A stretch of 64,000 nt of DNA from CAZSNT01 sp964607765 (lineage in GTDB: Bacteria > Verrucomicrobiota > Lentisphaeria > Oligosphaerales > JABHEG01), in NCBI GenBank assembly GCA_964607765.1, contig CAZSNT010000016.1:1-64000 (forward strand). Reading direction: 5' to 3'. A program made the translations under genes and the position numbers. The notes beneath the pieces are model-generated. The model did not search any database. It was not told the DNA's origin and worked only from the letters and a program-made list of their open reading frames with translations. The stretch's first letter is position 1, and each line of letters opens with the position of its first letter. Positions 27,682 to 38,400 of this stretch are shown here, piece after piece.

Positions 27682-30420
27682 ATGACGGTGATGTGGGCAG
27701 TTGCGGCAATGTGTTTGGGCGTCGGGTATCAGGCTTGGGGGGAGACGAGCCAGCCGGTTGCTCGCTACCTGTTCACTGATGCGGCTGATTTGGGGCGAGA
27801 CGCGGTCGGCGACCGGCACATGCTGTCGTCGGGCGGCAGAGCGGGAACGGGACCGGCCGGACCCGCTGCGGTCTTCTCGGGGGAAGGGGGCCTGAGCCTG
27901 CCTGCGGAGGCGTGTCCGGCGTTCCGGTCCGGGTTTGGTTTGGATCTGTGGCTGCGAGTGGACGATCTGACCGGGCCGATGCTCGTGACGGGGCGTGACG
28001 GGCAGTTCCTGCTGCGTGTGGATCCCCTGAAGGAGAGCGGCCGGCTGTCGCTTTTCGTGCACGGCGACACGTGGGAGCCGCGGCTGCGCGGGCCGCGGTT
28101 GCGGGTGGCACAGTGGTATCATGTGCGCGCGGGGTGGGACGGGCGGCAGATGGCATTGCACGTTGGGGATTCCTCGGCGCTGCAGCAGCGGCGTGTGCGG
28201 TTGCCGCCGACCCAGGCCCCCTTTGTGGTTGGACGGGGACTGCAGTGGGGCGCGCCTTTGCGGGGCGCGGTGTCAGCGGTTCAGGTCATCGTACCCGCAC
28301 CGTCGAGCTGGTTCAGGCCTGAGCCCGTGGTCCGTCTGGCTGGCTCGGAGTTGGTAGTCTTCGAGGTGACAGATGCGTATCCTCGGGCATCGCGTCCGGA
28401 ACGGGTGCGGTTGAGGTTTCAGGCTGATCGTCGGTGTCCTGCAGGACGCGTGTCGCTGACACCGGACCCGGGTTTGCGCTTGCTCTCGGAGCCGACGCAG
28501 AGACTGCGGGCGCTCAACCCCGGTGAGTCGGCAACAGTGACCTGGCGCGTCCAGGCAACAGCTCCCGGCGCGTACAAAGCCTGTGTGTCGGATGAGGTAC
28601 AGGGCGCTGTTGAGCGCAGCTTCACTTTCCACCCGAACGTAAGCGCTGAGAGGCATGACTACGTGCCGGCGCCCAATCCCGTTCACACGGACGTACTGGT
28701 TGGCGCGCACATGTGTCCGCTGTGGAAGGAGGGGACGCGCCGTGCGGTGTGGCGGCCCATCGTGCCCTGGTTCAACCGCAAGCCCGTGTTGGGCTGGTAC
28801 GACGAGGGCGACCCGGCCGTCGCGGACTGGGAGATCACGTGGTGTCTGGATCACGGCATTTCGTTTTTCGTCTACTGCTGGTACCGGGAGGGGCAGGGCG
28901 GCGCGGTGCGTCAGAAGCTGGGACATGCCATCCACGACGGACTGTTCCATGCACGATACGGTGACCGGTTCAGGTTCGCGATCATGTGGGAGAACCAGCA
29001 GAAGGGCTGGGCAGGGGTCGCGTCCGAGACGGATCTGCTCGAGAACCTGCTTCCGTTCTGGCTCGAGAACTACTTCACGCACCCCAGCTACCTGGTGTTG
29101 GACGGCAAGCCGCTGCTGTACATCTACCGTCCGGAGTATCTGATCCGGGATCTGGGCAGCACGGCTCAGGTCAGGCAGGCGCTGGGCAAAGCCCGGGCCG
29201 CATGTCGTGCCGCGGGTTTCGAGGGATTGACGCTGCTCGGCGAGTATCGCGGCAATGACCGGGCGCACCTGCAGCGGCTCGTTGACCTGGGCATGGACTG
29301 CAGTTTTGCCTACTGCTGGCCGCTGCCGGGCAGCCCGCCGTCGGCGCAGGCCGTTGGCATGCAGGAGGCACGTTGGCGTGAGCGACGCGAGCAGGCCGTA
29401 TTACCCGAGATGATCACCGTATCCATGGGCTGGGACTCACGGCCATGGCATCCCTCGTCCAGCGTGTGGCGTCTCACTCCGGATGACTTCCAGGATGCCT
29501 GCGAACGTGCGCTTGCCGTGGCCAAGGAGTACCCGGCGGGCAGCCTCTCACGACGCGTCATTCTGCTGGACAACTGGAACGAGTTCGGCGAAGGCCACTA
29601 CATTGCACCGCACCGGCAGCACGGTTTCGGATATCTCGACGCGGCGCGCGCCGCGTTCGCTCCCGCCGCCGCCGAAGCGCATATCGACCTGACGCCTGCC
29701 GACGTGGGCCTGGGATCCTACGAGACGCGCTACCGCCACGCCCGGGCGGAGGCCGAGAGAGTCCTCCGACAGCTGACCGCGAAGCCCGAGGAACTCGTGA
29801 CGGACGACGGGTTGCTGGCGTGTTGGACGTTCGATTACCTCACAGGCAGCGATGTGGCCCTCGACGCGACGGGACATGGCCTGGGAGTTCGCCTGCACGG
29901 CGCCACATGTGTGACCGGGCGGCGTGGCCAGGCTCTGGTCTGCGATGGCGCCAGCGCCAAGACCGCGCCCGACCCGCGGCTGTTCCCGGAGCGCCTGACC
30001 GTGTCGTGCTGGGTCCGGACAGAAACGGCGGAACAAGTCGACCGCTGGTTCATCAACAGCGTCTACGGTGGCACGACGGATTCGGGATATCGTCTTGGGT
30101 TGACCGGCAGAGGCCGCCTGTGCTGGGGTGTGCCGGAGACGTCGTGGAGCCACCACCTGACAGCTGACGCGGTACTGCCTTTGGGACGTTGGGTACACGT
30201 GGCGGCCACTGCGGACAGCAGTGTCATGCGCATCTACATGGACGGCCGGGAAGTGGCTCGCATGGACCGGTCTGTGCCTGTCGGGACACCCGTGGGACGC
30301 ACCCTCACTCTCGGCAACTACGAGCAGGGACACCGAGCCCATTTCGTCGGGCTGTTGGACGAGGTGCAAATCTACGACCACGTGCTGACGCCGGAGCAGA
30401 TCGCGGCTCTGGCACGCTGA
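27682..30420 (+). CDS. WbsX/GH99-like protein flanked by two concanavalin-type domains
   Basis: A 912-residue exported protein. The start at 27682 gives the signal MTVMWAVAAMCLGVGYQAWG. Domains: LamG/ConA-like lectin fold (residues ~80-215), a beta-sandwich linker (~220-330), a WbsX/GH99-like TIM barrel (~335-640; ADWEITWCLDHGISFFVYCWYR, IMWENQQ, LLYIYRPEYL, LLDNWNEFGEGHYI) and a second LamG-like domain (~710-910; LLACWTFDYLTG, GRWVHVAATADSS, LLDEVQIYDHVLTPEQI). The WbsX group is related to GH99/GH71 endo-acting enzymes but its reactions are largely unknown. It starts a plus-strand run with the Tat sulfatase, Gfo/Idh/MocA and kinase genes. Confidence 0.85.
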   Translation: MTVMWAVAAMCLGVGYQAWGETSQPVARYLFTDAADLGRDAVGDRHMLSSGGRAGTGPAGPAAVFSGEGGLSLPAEACPAFRSGFGLDLWLRVDDLTGPMLVTGRDGQFLLRVDPLKESGRLSLFVHGDTWEPRLRGPRLRVAQWYHVRAGWDGRQMALHVGDSSALQQRRVRLPPTQAPFVVGRGLQWGAPLRGAVSAVQVIVPAPSSWFRPEPVVRLAGSELVVFEVTDAYPRASRPERVRLRFQADRRCPAGRVSLTPDPGLRLLSEPTQRLRALNPGESATVTWRVQATAPGAYKACVSDEVQGAVERSFTFHPNVSAERHDYVPAPNPVHTDVLVGAHMCPLWKEGTRRAVWRPIVPWFNRKPVLGWYDEGDPAVADWEITWCLDHGISFFVYCWYREGQGGAVRQKLGHAIHDGLFHARYGDRFRFAIMWENQQKGWAGVASETDLLENLLPFWLENYFTHPSYLVLDGKPLLYIYRPEYLIRDLGSTAQVRQALGKARAACRAAGFEGLTLLGEYRGNDRAHLQRLVDLGMDCSFAYCWPLPGSPPSAQAVGMQEARWRERREQAVLPEMITVSMGWDSRPWHPSSSVWRLTPDDFQDACERALAVAKEYPAGSLSRRVILLDNWNEFGEGHYIAPHRQHGFGYLDAARAAFAPAAAEAHIDLTPADVGLGSYETRYRHARAEAERVLRQLTAKPEELVTDDGLLACWTFDYLTGSDVALDATGHGLGVRLHGATCVTGRRGQALVCDGASAKTAPDPRLFPERLTVSCWVRTETAEQVDRWFINSVYGGTTDSGYRLGLTGRGRLCWGVPETSWSHHLTADAVLPLGRWVHVAATADSSVMRIYMDGREVARMDRSVPVGTPVGRTLTLGNYEQGHRAHFVGLLDEVQIYDHVLTPEQIAALAR

Positions 30421-30493
30421 CAGGGAGATGTGTTCGGGCGTGTGGCTTCCCGGCGTGAACAGCATAATATTGTCCAGCACCAGGAGGCGAAAC

Positions 30494-32041
30494 ATGAACA
30501 GGCGTACGTTTTTCAGAGCCACGGGTGCGGTCGCGTTCGGTACGACGCTGCTATGGAGCACATCCGCCGGCGCGCAAGCGGACCGTCCAAGTCAGAAGCG
30601 TCCCAACTTCGTCTTCTTTCTGGTCGATGACCTGGGCTGGGCTGACGTGGGGTGCTTCCGGTCAGGCGTTGCGAATGCCGATCCTACCATCTACGAGACA
30701 CCGTGCATCGATCGGCTGGCGACGCAAGGGATGCGGTTTACAGATGCATACGCCGCCTGCCCGGTCTGCAGCCCGACCCGGGCGAGTATCCTGACCGGCA
30801 AGCATCCGGTTCGTGTCGGGATCACGGATTGGATTCCCGGGTCAGATCCGAAGAATCGCAAGCTTCTCGCCCCGCAGGACCTGCATCAAATGCCTTTGGC
30901 CGAGCAGACCATTGCCGAGACTCTGAGGGATGCGGGGTACCGCACGTTCTTCGCCGGCAAGTGGCACTTGGGCGGCACGGGTTTCTTCCCCGAGAACCAG
31001 GGCTTCGACATCAACAAAGGCGGCCACCACAGGGGATCGCCACCGGGCGGGTACTACGCGCCCTACAAGAACCCGAAACTGGCGAGCGGCCCGGATGGCG
31101 AGTATCTACCGGACAGGTTGGCGGACGAGTCGATTCTGTTCATCCGTGAACAGAGTCGGCAGCGGCCCGAGCAACCGTTCCTGATGTACCTGTCGTTCTA
31201 CACCGTGCACACGCCGATCCAGGCGTGTAAGCGTCACCTCGATCGCTTCAAGAAGAAGGCGGATGCGCTGCCTCCCGTAGCGGACAGCGAGCTCGTTCGT
31301 ACGGAGCGTGCCGGCAGGACGAGGGCTCGCCAGGACAACGCAGCCTATGCCAGCATGGTCCATGCGATGGATGAGAATGTGGGCCGCGTTCTTGACTCGC
31401 TGGACAAGCTCGGGATCGCAGATGATACGGTTGTCATCTTCATGTCCGACAATGGCGGACTGTCGACCAAACGCAATCCTGGGCCTACCTCCAATCTGCC
31501 GCTGCGTGCCGGGAAGGGATGGTGCTATGAAGGCGGCATCCGGGAGCCGGTGATCATCCGTGCTCCCGGTTGCACGCAGCCCGGTACCGCATGCAGTATT
31601 CCCGTGACCAGCATGGACTTCTATCCCACAATGCTCGAGTTGGCCGGGCTGCCGCTCAGACCGGCTCAACATGCCGACGGCGTGAGCCTGGTCCCGCTGC
31701 TCAAAGGTGCAGCAGGCCTTGAGAGGGAGGCCATTTTCTGGCACTATCCGCACTACCACGGCAGCACGTGGGCACCCGGTGCTGCAGTGCGGGCCGGCGA
31801 CTGGAAACTCATTGAATTCTACGAGGAGGACGGAGCAGAGCTCTATAACCTGACGGAGGACTTGGGCGAACGCCGCGAGCTGTCCGCCCAGCATCCCGGA
31901 AAGAAGTCCGAGCTCCTGAAGCTCCTGCACGATTGGCAGACCCGTATGGGCGCGAAGATGCCTGCCCCCAATCCGGCGTATGGTAAGCCGGCGGCCAGCA
32001 GCAAGACGGGCCGCAGACCTGCGCGCAAGACGAAGAAGTGA
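30494..32041 (+). CDS. Tat-exported arylsulfatase A-type sulfatase
   Basis: A 515-residue sulfatase. The ATG at 30494 follows AGGAGG by six bases and opens a twin-arginine leader (MNRRTFFRATGAVAFGTTLL), so it is exported folded. The first metal motif is FFLVDDLGWADVG. The formylglycine motif is canonical, CSPTR with Cys92, followed by ASILTGKHPVRVG. The second metal site is FMSDNGGLST. The C-terminal KTGRRPARKTKK tail is basic. No formylglycine-generating enzyme or anSME is encoded in the window. It lies between the WbsX-like and Gfo/Idh/MocA genes, with short gaps (73 and 32 bp). Confidence 0.94.
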   Translation: MNRRTFFRATGAVAFGTTLLWSTSAGAQADRPSQKRPNFVFFLVDDLGWADVGCFRSGVANADPTIYETPCIDRLATQGMRFTDAYAACPVCSPTRASILTGKHPVRVGITDWIPGSDPKNRKLLAPQDLHQMPLAEQTIAETLRDAGYRTFFAGKWHLGGTGFFPENQGFDINKGGHHRGSPPGGYYAPYKNPKLASGPDGEYLPDRLADESILFIREQSRQRPEQPFLMYLSFYTVHTPIQACKRHLDRFKKKADALPPVADSELVRTERAGRTRARQDNAAYASMVHAMDENVGRVLDSLDKLGIADDTVVIFMSDNGGLSTKRNPGPTSNLPLRAGKGWCYEGGIREPVIIRAPGCTQPGTACSIPVTSMDFYPTMLELAGLPLRPAQHADGVSLVPLLKGAAGLEREAIFWHYPHYHGSTWAPGAAVRAGDWKLIEFYEEDGAELYNLTEDLGERRELSAQHPGKKSELLKLLHDWQTRMGAKMPAPNPAYGKPAASSKTGRRPARKTKK

Positions 32042-32073
32042 CGAGACTCACTCAGGAAACGAAAGGGAATGTG

Positions 32074-33072
32074 ATGCGCTTTGTCCAAGTTGGTGTGGGC
32101 GGCTTCGGTAAAGGTTGGGTCAGACGCCTCACCGAGTGTGAACATGTGGATCTCGTGGGCTTGGTCGATGTCAGTAGCGAGGCGCTGGCAGGGGCACGAG
32201 AGGTGTCGGGCTGCGGCTCCGACGCGTGCTTCGATTCGTTGGCTGCGGCGTTGGCGTCTGTGCAGGCCGACGCCCTGCTGTGCGTCACCCCGCCCGAGTA
32301 CCATCGAGAACCGGTCATCGAGGCCATGGAGGCCGGGCTTGACGTGATCAGCGAGAAGCCCATGGCGCTCTGTCCGGAGGATTGCCGGGCCATGGTGGAT
32401 GCGGCAGAGCGTACGGGTCGGACCTATGTGGTCAGCCAGAACTACCGCTACAAGGCGGAAACCTGGACACTCGCTCAGCTGGTGAAGGAAGGACGTGTTG
32501 GGGAAATCGGCCAGGTGAAGATCGACTTCTATCTCGGTCATGACTTCCACGGCGGCTTCCGGCACAGCATGGATTACCCGCTGCTCATTGACATGTCAAT
32601 CCACCATTTCGACCTCATTCGATTCATCACGGGGTTGGACGCGGTCACGGTCCGCGGCGAGGCCTGGAATCCGAAGTGGTCCAACTACGCGGGCGATTGC
32701 TCCAGTTCGGTCATCTTCGAGATGAGCAACGGCGCGCGCGTGATCTACAACGCCAGCTGGTGTGCCAAGGGCCAGTTCTCGAACTGGGATGGCAATTGGC
32801 AGATTGAGGGCAGCAAGGGAACGATTGTCTACGAAGGCGGCGAGATCGAGCTGTACGCCGTCCCGGACCTCTACACGGTCACTGAGAAGCAGAACGTGAC
32901 GAAGGTCGCCCCAGAGCGTACAGCCCAGGACTATGTGCTGCACGACTTCATGGAAGCCGTTGCAGGCAGGTCCCGAGCCGCAACCGATGCTTTGGACAAC
33001 ATCAACAGCATCTCCATGGTCTTTGCCGCTGTGGATGCCGTGCGCACCGGCGAGCGGGTGTCCATAGCGTAG
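32074..33072 (+). CDS. Gfo/Idh/MocA family oxidoreductase
   Basis: A 332-residue NAD(P)-dependent sugar or inositol dehydrogenase-like protein. The start at 32074 follows AAAGGGA; a GTG at 32071 is in frame. The Rossmann motif is FVQVGVGGFGKGW, followed by the family signature EKPMALCPEDC. The substrate-side motif LIDMSIHHFDLIRFITG supplies the conserved His pair. There is no Tat or Sec signal, so it is cytoplasmic. It probably acts on a sugar derived from the upstream WbsX and sulfatase reactions. Confidence 0.93.
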   Translation: MRFVQVGVGGFGKGWVRRLTECEHVDLVGLVDVSSEALAGAREVSGCGSDACFDSLAAALASVQADALLCVTPPEYHREPVIEAMEAGLDVISEKPMALCPEDCRAMVDAAERTGRTYVVSQNYRYKAETWTLAQLVKEGRVGEIGQVKIDFYLGHDFHGGFRHSMDYPLLIDMSIHHFDLIRFITGLDAVTVRGEAWNPKWSNYAGDCSSSVIFEMSNGARVIYNASWCAKGQFSNWDGNWQIEGSKGTIVYEGGEIELYAVPDLYTVTEKQNVTKVAPERTAQDYVLHDFMEAVAGRSRAATDALDNINSISMVFAAVDAVRTGERVSIA

Positions 33073-33127
33073 GGGTCGATTGGCAGTCCGACATTTGCGT
33101 GGTAGAGTTCTACCGTAGGGCCGAGGG

Positions 33128-35311
33128 ATGGCTGTCGTTATCTCGGGCAAGCCGGACTGTGGTATGCTGAAGTTGCGTGCTCCCAACTGCATGTTCCCAC
33201 CCGCGCGCGCGTCGCGTAGAAAGGCGACTGTGTGCGTGCAGGCGCTCGTCTTGGCGTCCGTAGCCGTTCTACTGCTTGCCGGCCGTGTCAGCGCTGCGTT
33301 TTCCCCGCAGTTGCCTCCTCGGGACACTGCTCCCTCAATAGCTGCCCATGGCACGTTTGCCCCTTCCGCCGTTGCCCCATCGTCTTTCGCTGCGGCCGGC
33401 GCGGACGTCGGCCAGGCCGACCGGCCGGCCGACGGCGGCTCCCTACGCAAGAATTGGGTCAAAGTCTCGCTCATCCTCATTCTCAACACGATCGTGATTG
33501 CCGGTTGCGTGTACCTTGTTGTCGAGTGGCGTTACGCGCCCGGGATGAGGCGCAAACTGGAGCGTGCAATCGCGCTGCACGAACACGACCTGCAGCAGCA
33601 CAAGGAGACAGCGGAAGCGCTCGGGGAAGTCGTTCGGGCGCGGGAGGAACTGGCCCAGATCGTCGACTACAGCCCCGCTGTCTGTTTCCTGTGGAGAAGC
33701 AAGGAGCCTTGGCCCGTTGAGTTCGTGTCGGAGAACGTCAACCAATTCGGCTATGCCAAGCAGGATTTCAATGAAGGTGGTCGGTGCTTCACCGACATTG
33801 TGCATCCCGATGACCTCTCGAGAGTGCGTAAAGAACTCGCTGGGCACGACGCGGGCCGCGAGGACACGTTTCTGCAGGAGTACCGGGTCGTGACCAGCGA
33901 CAGCCGGGAGCGCTGGATCGAGAACCGCATATGGGCGCGGCGCAATTCCGCGGGAGAGGTCACGCAATACCAGGGCATCCTGCTGGACGTGACTGACCGG
34001 AAGGAGGCGGAGGAGAAGCTGCGGCGCGCCAAGCGAGACCTGGAGGACGCCAACCAGCGGCTGGAGCAGGCCATAGACCGTGTCCAGGATCTGGCCGTCC
34101 AAGTCGGGGCAGCCAACGCCGCCAAGAGCAACCTGCTGGTCAGCATCAACCGTGAGGTCCGCACGCGCGTGCACGAGATTGTGGGCACATCCCACCTCCT
34201 CGTTGACAGTCAGGTCACGCCGGAACAGACAGAGTACGTGGGCGGCATCCACTGCTCGGCGCAGGATCTGTTGTCCCTGCTCGACGATATTGTGCGGTCG
34301 CCGGGGATCGCAGCGGGCGGCCCCACGCTCCAGGCGATGGACTTTGATTTGGCCCAACTGCTGGACCAGATAGGCAGGGAGTTCGCCGTTCAGGCGCACG
34401 CCAAGAAGCTCGTCTTCCGCACCGAGATCGTTCCGGACGTGCCCTCAAAGCTGACGGGCGACCCCGGGCGTTTGTGCCAAGTCCTGAGTCATCTGATTGA
34501 GAACGCCGTGGCCTACACCGATCAGGGCAGCGTCATCAATACTGTGACACTCGAGGCGAGAGCAGGCGGCAAGGCGTCGCTGCGTTTCAGTGTGACAGAC
34601 ACAGGCGTTGGCATCCCTGAAGACAGACTGGACTCCATCTTTGAGCCCATCATTGCGACAGATTCGGCGCCGGCCGGGACGCATCGAGACACCGGGCTTG
34701 GCCTGGCCATTGCCAAACACCTCACCGAAGCGCTCGATGGTCAAATCGGTGTCCGCAGCACTGTTGGTTCGGGGTCGACGTTTTGGGTTGTTCTGTCTTT
34801 CAAAGAACAGACCGCGGCCTCGCTTGCTGACGGCGGGGGACACGCGGATGCCGGCGTCGATGACGGAATGGCCGGGGACCTCATGGCCGTCTGCCCCGCC
34901 ACGGCCGTGTCCGGACACATCCTGGTAGCCGAGGACAATCGACTCAGCAGGATGGTCGCTGTGAAGACCTTGGAGAAGTTGGGGCACGACGTCTATGCGG
35001 TCGAGACGGGGCGACAGGTGGTCGATGCGTTGGCGACAACGCATTACGACCTCGTGCTGTGCGACGTGGACATGCCCGAGATGGACGGTTTCGAAGCGAC
35101 AGCCATCATTCGAGACCCGGAGTCCGAGGTGCTGAATCACACGATTCCCGTCGTGGCCATGACTGCACACGCATCACCCGGGGATCGGGAGCGATGCCTG
35201 GCGGTCGGCATGGACAATTACCTCTCCAAGCCGGTCACCCGCAAGGATCTGGCCCGCATTGTGGCCCAGTACCTTCCCGCCGGCGAGCAGGCCGAGCCGC
35301 CCCCGGCGTGA
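33128..35311 (+). CDS. Hybrid sensor histidine kinase lacking the H-box histidine
   Basis: A 727-residue membrane signalling protein. It has an N-terminal hydrophobic segment, a second membrane helix (VSLILILNTIVIAGCVYLVV), a coiled coil, a PAS/PAC domain (ELAQIVDYSPAVCFLWRS to YQGILLDVTDRKEAEEKL), a HisKA-like region, an HATPase_c domain and a receiver. The H-box normally reads SHEIRTPxN; here it is INREVRTRVH, so the phosphoacceptor is Arg342 and the proline is lost. The ATPase N-box (HLIENAVAYTDQG), G1 (DTGVGIPED) and G2 (GLGLAIAKHL) are intact, and the receiver keeps Asp646 (CDVDMPEMDG), Thr and Lys (LSKPV). The start is uncertain: GAGGG abuts the ATG at 33128, and ATGs at 33164 and 33191 are alternatives. 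No partner regulator is encoded nearby. Confidence 0.88.
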   Translation: MAVVISGKPDCGMLKLRAPNCMFPPARASRRKATVCVQALVLASVAVLLLAGRVSAAFSPQLPPRDTAPSIAAHGTFAPSAVAPSSFAAAGADVGQADRPADGGSLRKNWVKVSLILILNTIVIAGCVYLVVEWRYAPGMRRKLERAIALHEHDLQQHKETAEALGEVVRAREELAQIVDYSPAVCFLWRSKEPWPVEFVSENVNQFGYAKQDFNEGGRCFTDIVHPDDLSRVRKELAGHDAGREDTFLQEYRVVTSDSRERWIENRIWARRNSAGEVTQYQGILLDVTDRKEAEEKLRRAKRDLEDANQRLEQAIDRVQDLAVQVGAANAAKSNLLVSINREVRTRVHEIVGTSHLLVDSQVTPEQTEYVGGIHCSAQDLLSLLDDIVRSPGIAAGGPTLQAMDFDLAQLLDQIGREFAVQAHAKKLVFRTEIVPDVPSKLTGDPGRLCQVLSHLIENAVAYTDQGSVINTVTLEARAGGKASLRFSVTDTGVGIPEDRLDSIFEPIIATDSAPAGTHRDTGLGLAIAKHLTEALDGQIGVRSTVGSGSTFWVVLSFKEQTAASLADGGGHADAGVDDGMAGDLMAVCPATAVSGHILVAEDNRLSRMVAVKTLEKLGHDVYAVETGRQVVDALATTHYDLVLCDVDMPEMDGFEATAIIRDPESEVLNHTIPVVAMTAHASPGDRERCLAVGMDNYLSKPVTRKDLARIVAQYLPAGEQAEPPPA

Positions 35312-35357
35312 GCGGAATGACGGCAGGATGGCCCGCTGGGAGCGCCGAGCGCCGGCT

Positions 35358-35397
35358 CGGCTCCGGAGGAAACCAGCCCAGATGAGAGCCGGAGCCG
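35358..35397. terminator. Candidate hairpin between convergent genes
   Basis: CGGCTCCGG (35358-35366) pairs with CCGGAGCCG (35389-35397) across a 22-nt loop in the 151-bp gap between the convergent kinase and propeller-methyltransferase genes. There is no T tract. A bidirectional terminator is possible. Confidence 0.35.
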
Positions 35398-35462
35398 CGC
35401 TCACGCCCGGTGCACCCAGGGAAGACCGCAACTCGATGTCCGGCGGCTCTGTGCGGGGGCAG

Positions 35463-38400
35463 TCAGCGTTCTGCGGCCAGCACCGAAACAGCGCAGAGCA
35501 ACGGTGCCGTGCCGGTTGGCACGATCTCGAGCGTGAGTGCGCTGCCCACCTCCAGCGTTGCTTCCCGCGTCAGGGCCCGGTTCATCGCACCGGCGTCTCG
35601 AACAACGTCGATGTCCGCGAAAACGCTTCTGCCCTGTAACTTCACGCTGAAAGGGGAACTGCGTGGGTGCTCCCCCTCCAGTTCGCAGAAGTGCAGCGCG
35701 ACGCGGTAGGGCATCGGCCTCGCGTCTTTCGCGCCAAGTGTGATCCGCAGCACCAGAGCTCCCCTCAAGCCGTAGGTGAACAGCCACGGGTGTTCCGTTC
35801 CCGCCACAGCGTTCCAATCGGGGTTGCAGGCAACGCGCTGAACACTGGGCCCCGGGCTGAGCATCTCAACAGGGGGTGCATCTCTGGGGACAGGGGCCAT
35901 GCCCCCGGCACCGCGCGGCCCGGACGTCGACGGACGCGGGAAGGCATACCAGATTTCGCCGTCCACGGTCGGCTTGTCGCCCGGAGCGCCGAGGTTAACG
36001 TGCAGGCTGCGGATTCGTGCCGTCTTCGCTCTACGTACGCGACGGGCCAGTCCCCAGTGGTTGTGGCGATCAGCGGGCTTCAGCGCGATCGACGTCTTGT
36101 AGTTGTATGCGCACGGACAGGAGCTGGATCCCTCGGGCGCGAGCACGAGACCGCAGGCCGGGACCATATTCATCCAACAGCTGGCGCGCATGTTCGGGTA
36201 ATGGTACGTGCCACTTCCCTGTCTGAGGTCGGCGAACCCCATGGATCCGGACCGTTTCATGAGCAGGTTCGGGCACCCCGCGTGTCGGCCGCAACCCCCT
36301 GTGACATGCGGGATTGACGGCATCGGCGCACGTGTCAACGGGTCACGGGACATGATCGGCTTTCCCGTGCGCAGTTCGCACGCATTGGGCAGGTAGACGA
36401 CATCCCCGATGATCAATGGGTCGAGAACCGCCGTCTTGCGCGTCCACAAGACCTTCCCGCCGTTGGCCGAGAATGCCGTCAGGCCGGGGCCTGAGTACTT
36501 GAGCCTGTCCCCGTGCGAAACACTGGGTGTTGCGAGCACAACCCCGCGTGCGGCCCAGAGCGACCGTTGGCCGGCGCCGATCGCAGCGGTCTGCCACAGT
36601 TCCCGGCCTGTCGCCAGGTCCAGCGCTTTGAGTAACCGTCCTTGCTTGGCTCCGTCGATGCGGAGAAGCAGGCGGCTCTGCGGCAGCTTGACGTCCTTGG
36701 GTTGGCTTGGGCGTCGCCGCGGCCGCGTGTGGAGTTCGAAGTCTGCTGTCCCGTCGATCAGAAACAGACGGTCGCCGTCGACGGCAATGGCAGCCGAGTC
36801 AATGGTGTTGACGGGCTCGTACTGCCATGCCAGCGTGCCCGTTTGCTTGTCGAGGGCGAACAGCACTGAGTTTTCCGGATACGCCTGGGACCACCAAGTG
36901 CGCCTGATGTTGGGGCGACCATACGTGCCCAGGATTAGCCGCTCGGTTACGGCCAGGTATTCCCAGAGCGGAGCGTTGTTCTGCACGCCGACGTTCTTCG
37001 CTTTGGGGGTGGGCGGCGTGCGCTGCTTTGCCGCTTCAGGAACTTGGTACTTCAGCAACGCCCTGCCTGTGCGCTGATCAAGCCGCAGACAGGTGTCGCC
37101 CTGCAGCGCATACACGGCCCCGGCGTCCGCGGCGATGCTGCCGCCGCGGTATGCTGCAGGCCATCGACCGACCCCTGGCAGCGCCTTCTCCCAGAGCGTG
37201 CGACCGTTGTAGGCGTCGATGGCGTGCAGACGCTGGAGCCCGGCCACGAACATCCGGCCGTTAATCGCCAGAGGCGGCGGGGCACGATAGTGTCGACTGA
37301 CGATGTCCGCCGGCCCAACGCTGCCGAACCACAGGACCTCGAGGGGAAGCCGTACGCGCCGGTCGGCCGAAGCACCTGTGCGTCCCGCGTCGGCGTATGG
37401 GTGCGTCCATACGCCCGCCCCGGGCAGAACACCCCGCTCGACACGCCACCCGACCGGCACGGACGACAGTTCAGCAGTCGGCAGACCGCCAGCCGTCAGC
37501 CAGCGCTTCACATCCGGCCTGAGGGCGTTCGGACAGGCAACCACAGCGACGCCGCCACTTGGCCGCAGCACACGGTACAGCTCCGCGGCGGGCAGCCCTG
37601 CGAGATCGTCCACGGTGTCCACACGGGCCATAATCAGGTTCGCCAGGAAGTCCGTGTAAGGCAATGCGCCTGCAGCGTGGTTGTGGACAGCCGCGCGCGT
37701 CCCGTAGAGCCCTGCACTGGTCAGCTGCCGGCGAATTCCCGCAACGTCCCGGTCGCCTGCAGCCCAGTGCCAGAGGTGCTCGCTCTGCCGACAGAGCGCT
37801 GTTAAGAGAGACGCGTCCGCGTCGCCGAGCAGCACGGCATACCCATCCGGTGCCCCCGCCGCAGCGAGCAACGTCGTCGTGTGTTCGCGTGTCTGGTCCG
37901 ACACGGGGACGGAGATCGGTTGGGTTGCCACCACAGCCGGCGACGCGCCGGCTTCCGGGCGGAAACAGTGTGTCTCGCCTTCAGTGGTGCCCACCAGCAG
38001 CGCGCCGTCCACGACCAAAAGTTCGCGTACGTCCCCGGTCAGCGTCGTCTCCCACAGTTTCTTGCCATCAGCTGCCGCGTAGGCACTCAGTTTCCCGCGC
38101 TCACCGGCGACCAGCGTGGCGCCGGCCTGGATCAGCTCATAGACGCGCCCGGTGCGGGTCTCCCAGCGCCGCAACGGGTTGATCTCGACAAAGTGCCCTT
38201 CCGAGCTGCCACGCTTTGCCGAGTAGCTGTCGGGGGCCTTCGCGAGGACGTCCTTCAGTGCAACGCTGACCAGCTTCTGTCGCCCGATCAGGTTCAGAAT
38301 CCCGTCAGGCGTGACCACGCCCTGGAGGGCACCGTGCAAGTGGAACACTTCCTCGCGAGTCCGCGTGTCGATGGCGACGAGGCTCGCCTCGGGGGATATG

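Noticed and set aside
33101..33114. GGTAGA-GT-TCTACC palindrome before the hybrid kinase
   Set aside because: Six-base arms are too short to be distinguished from chance; no second copy was found.
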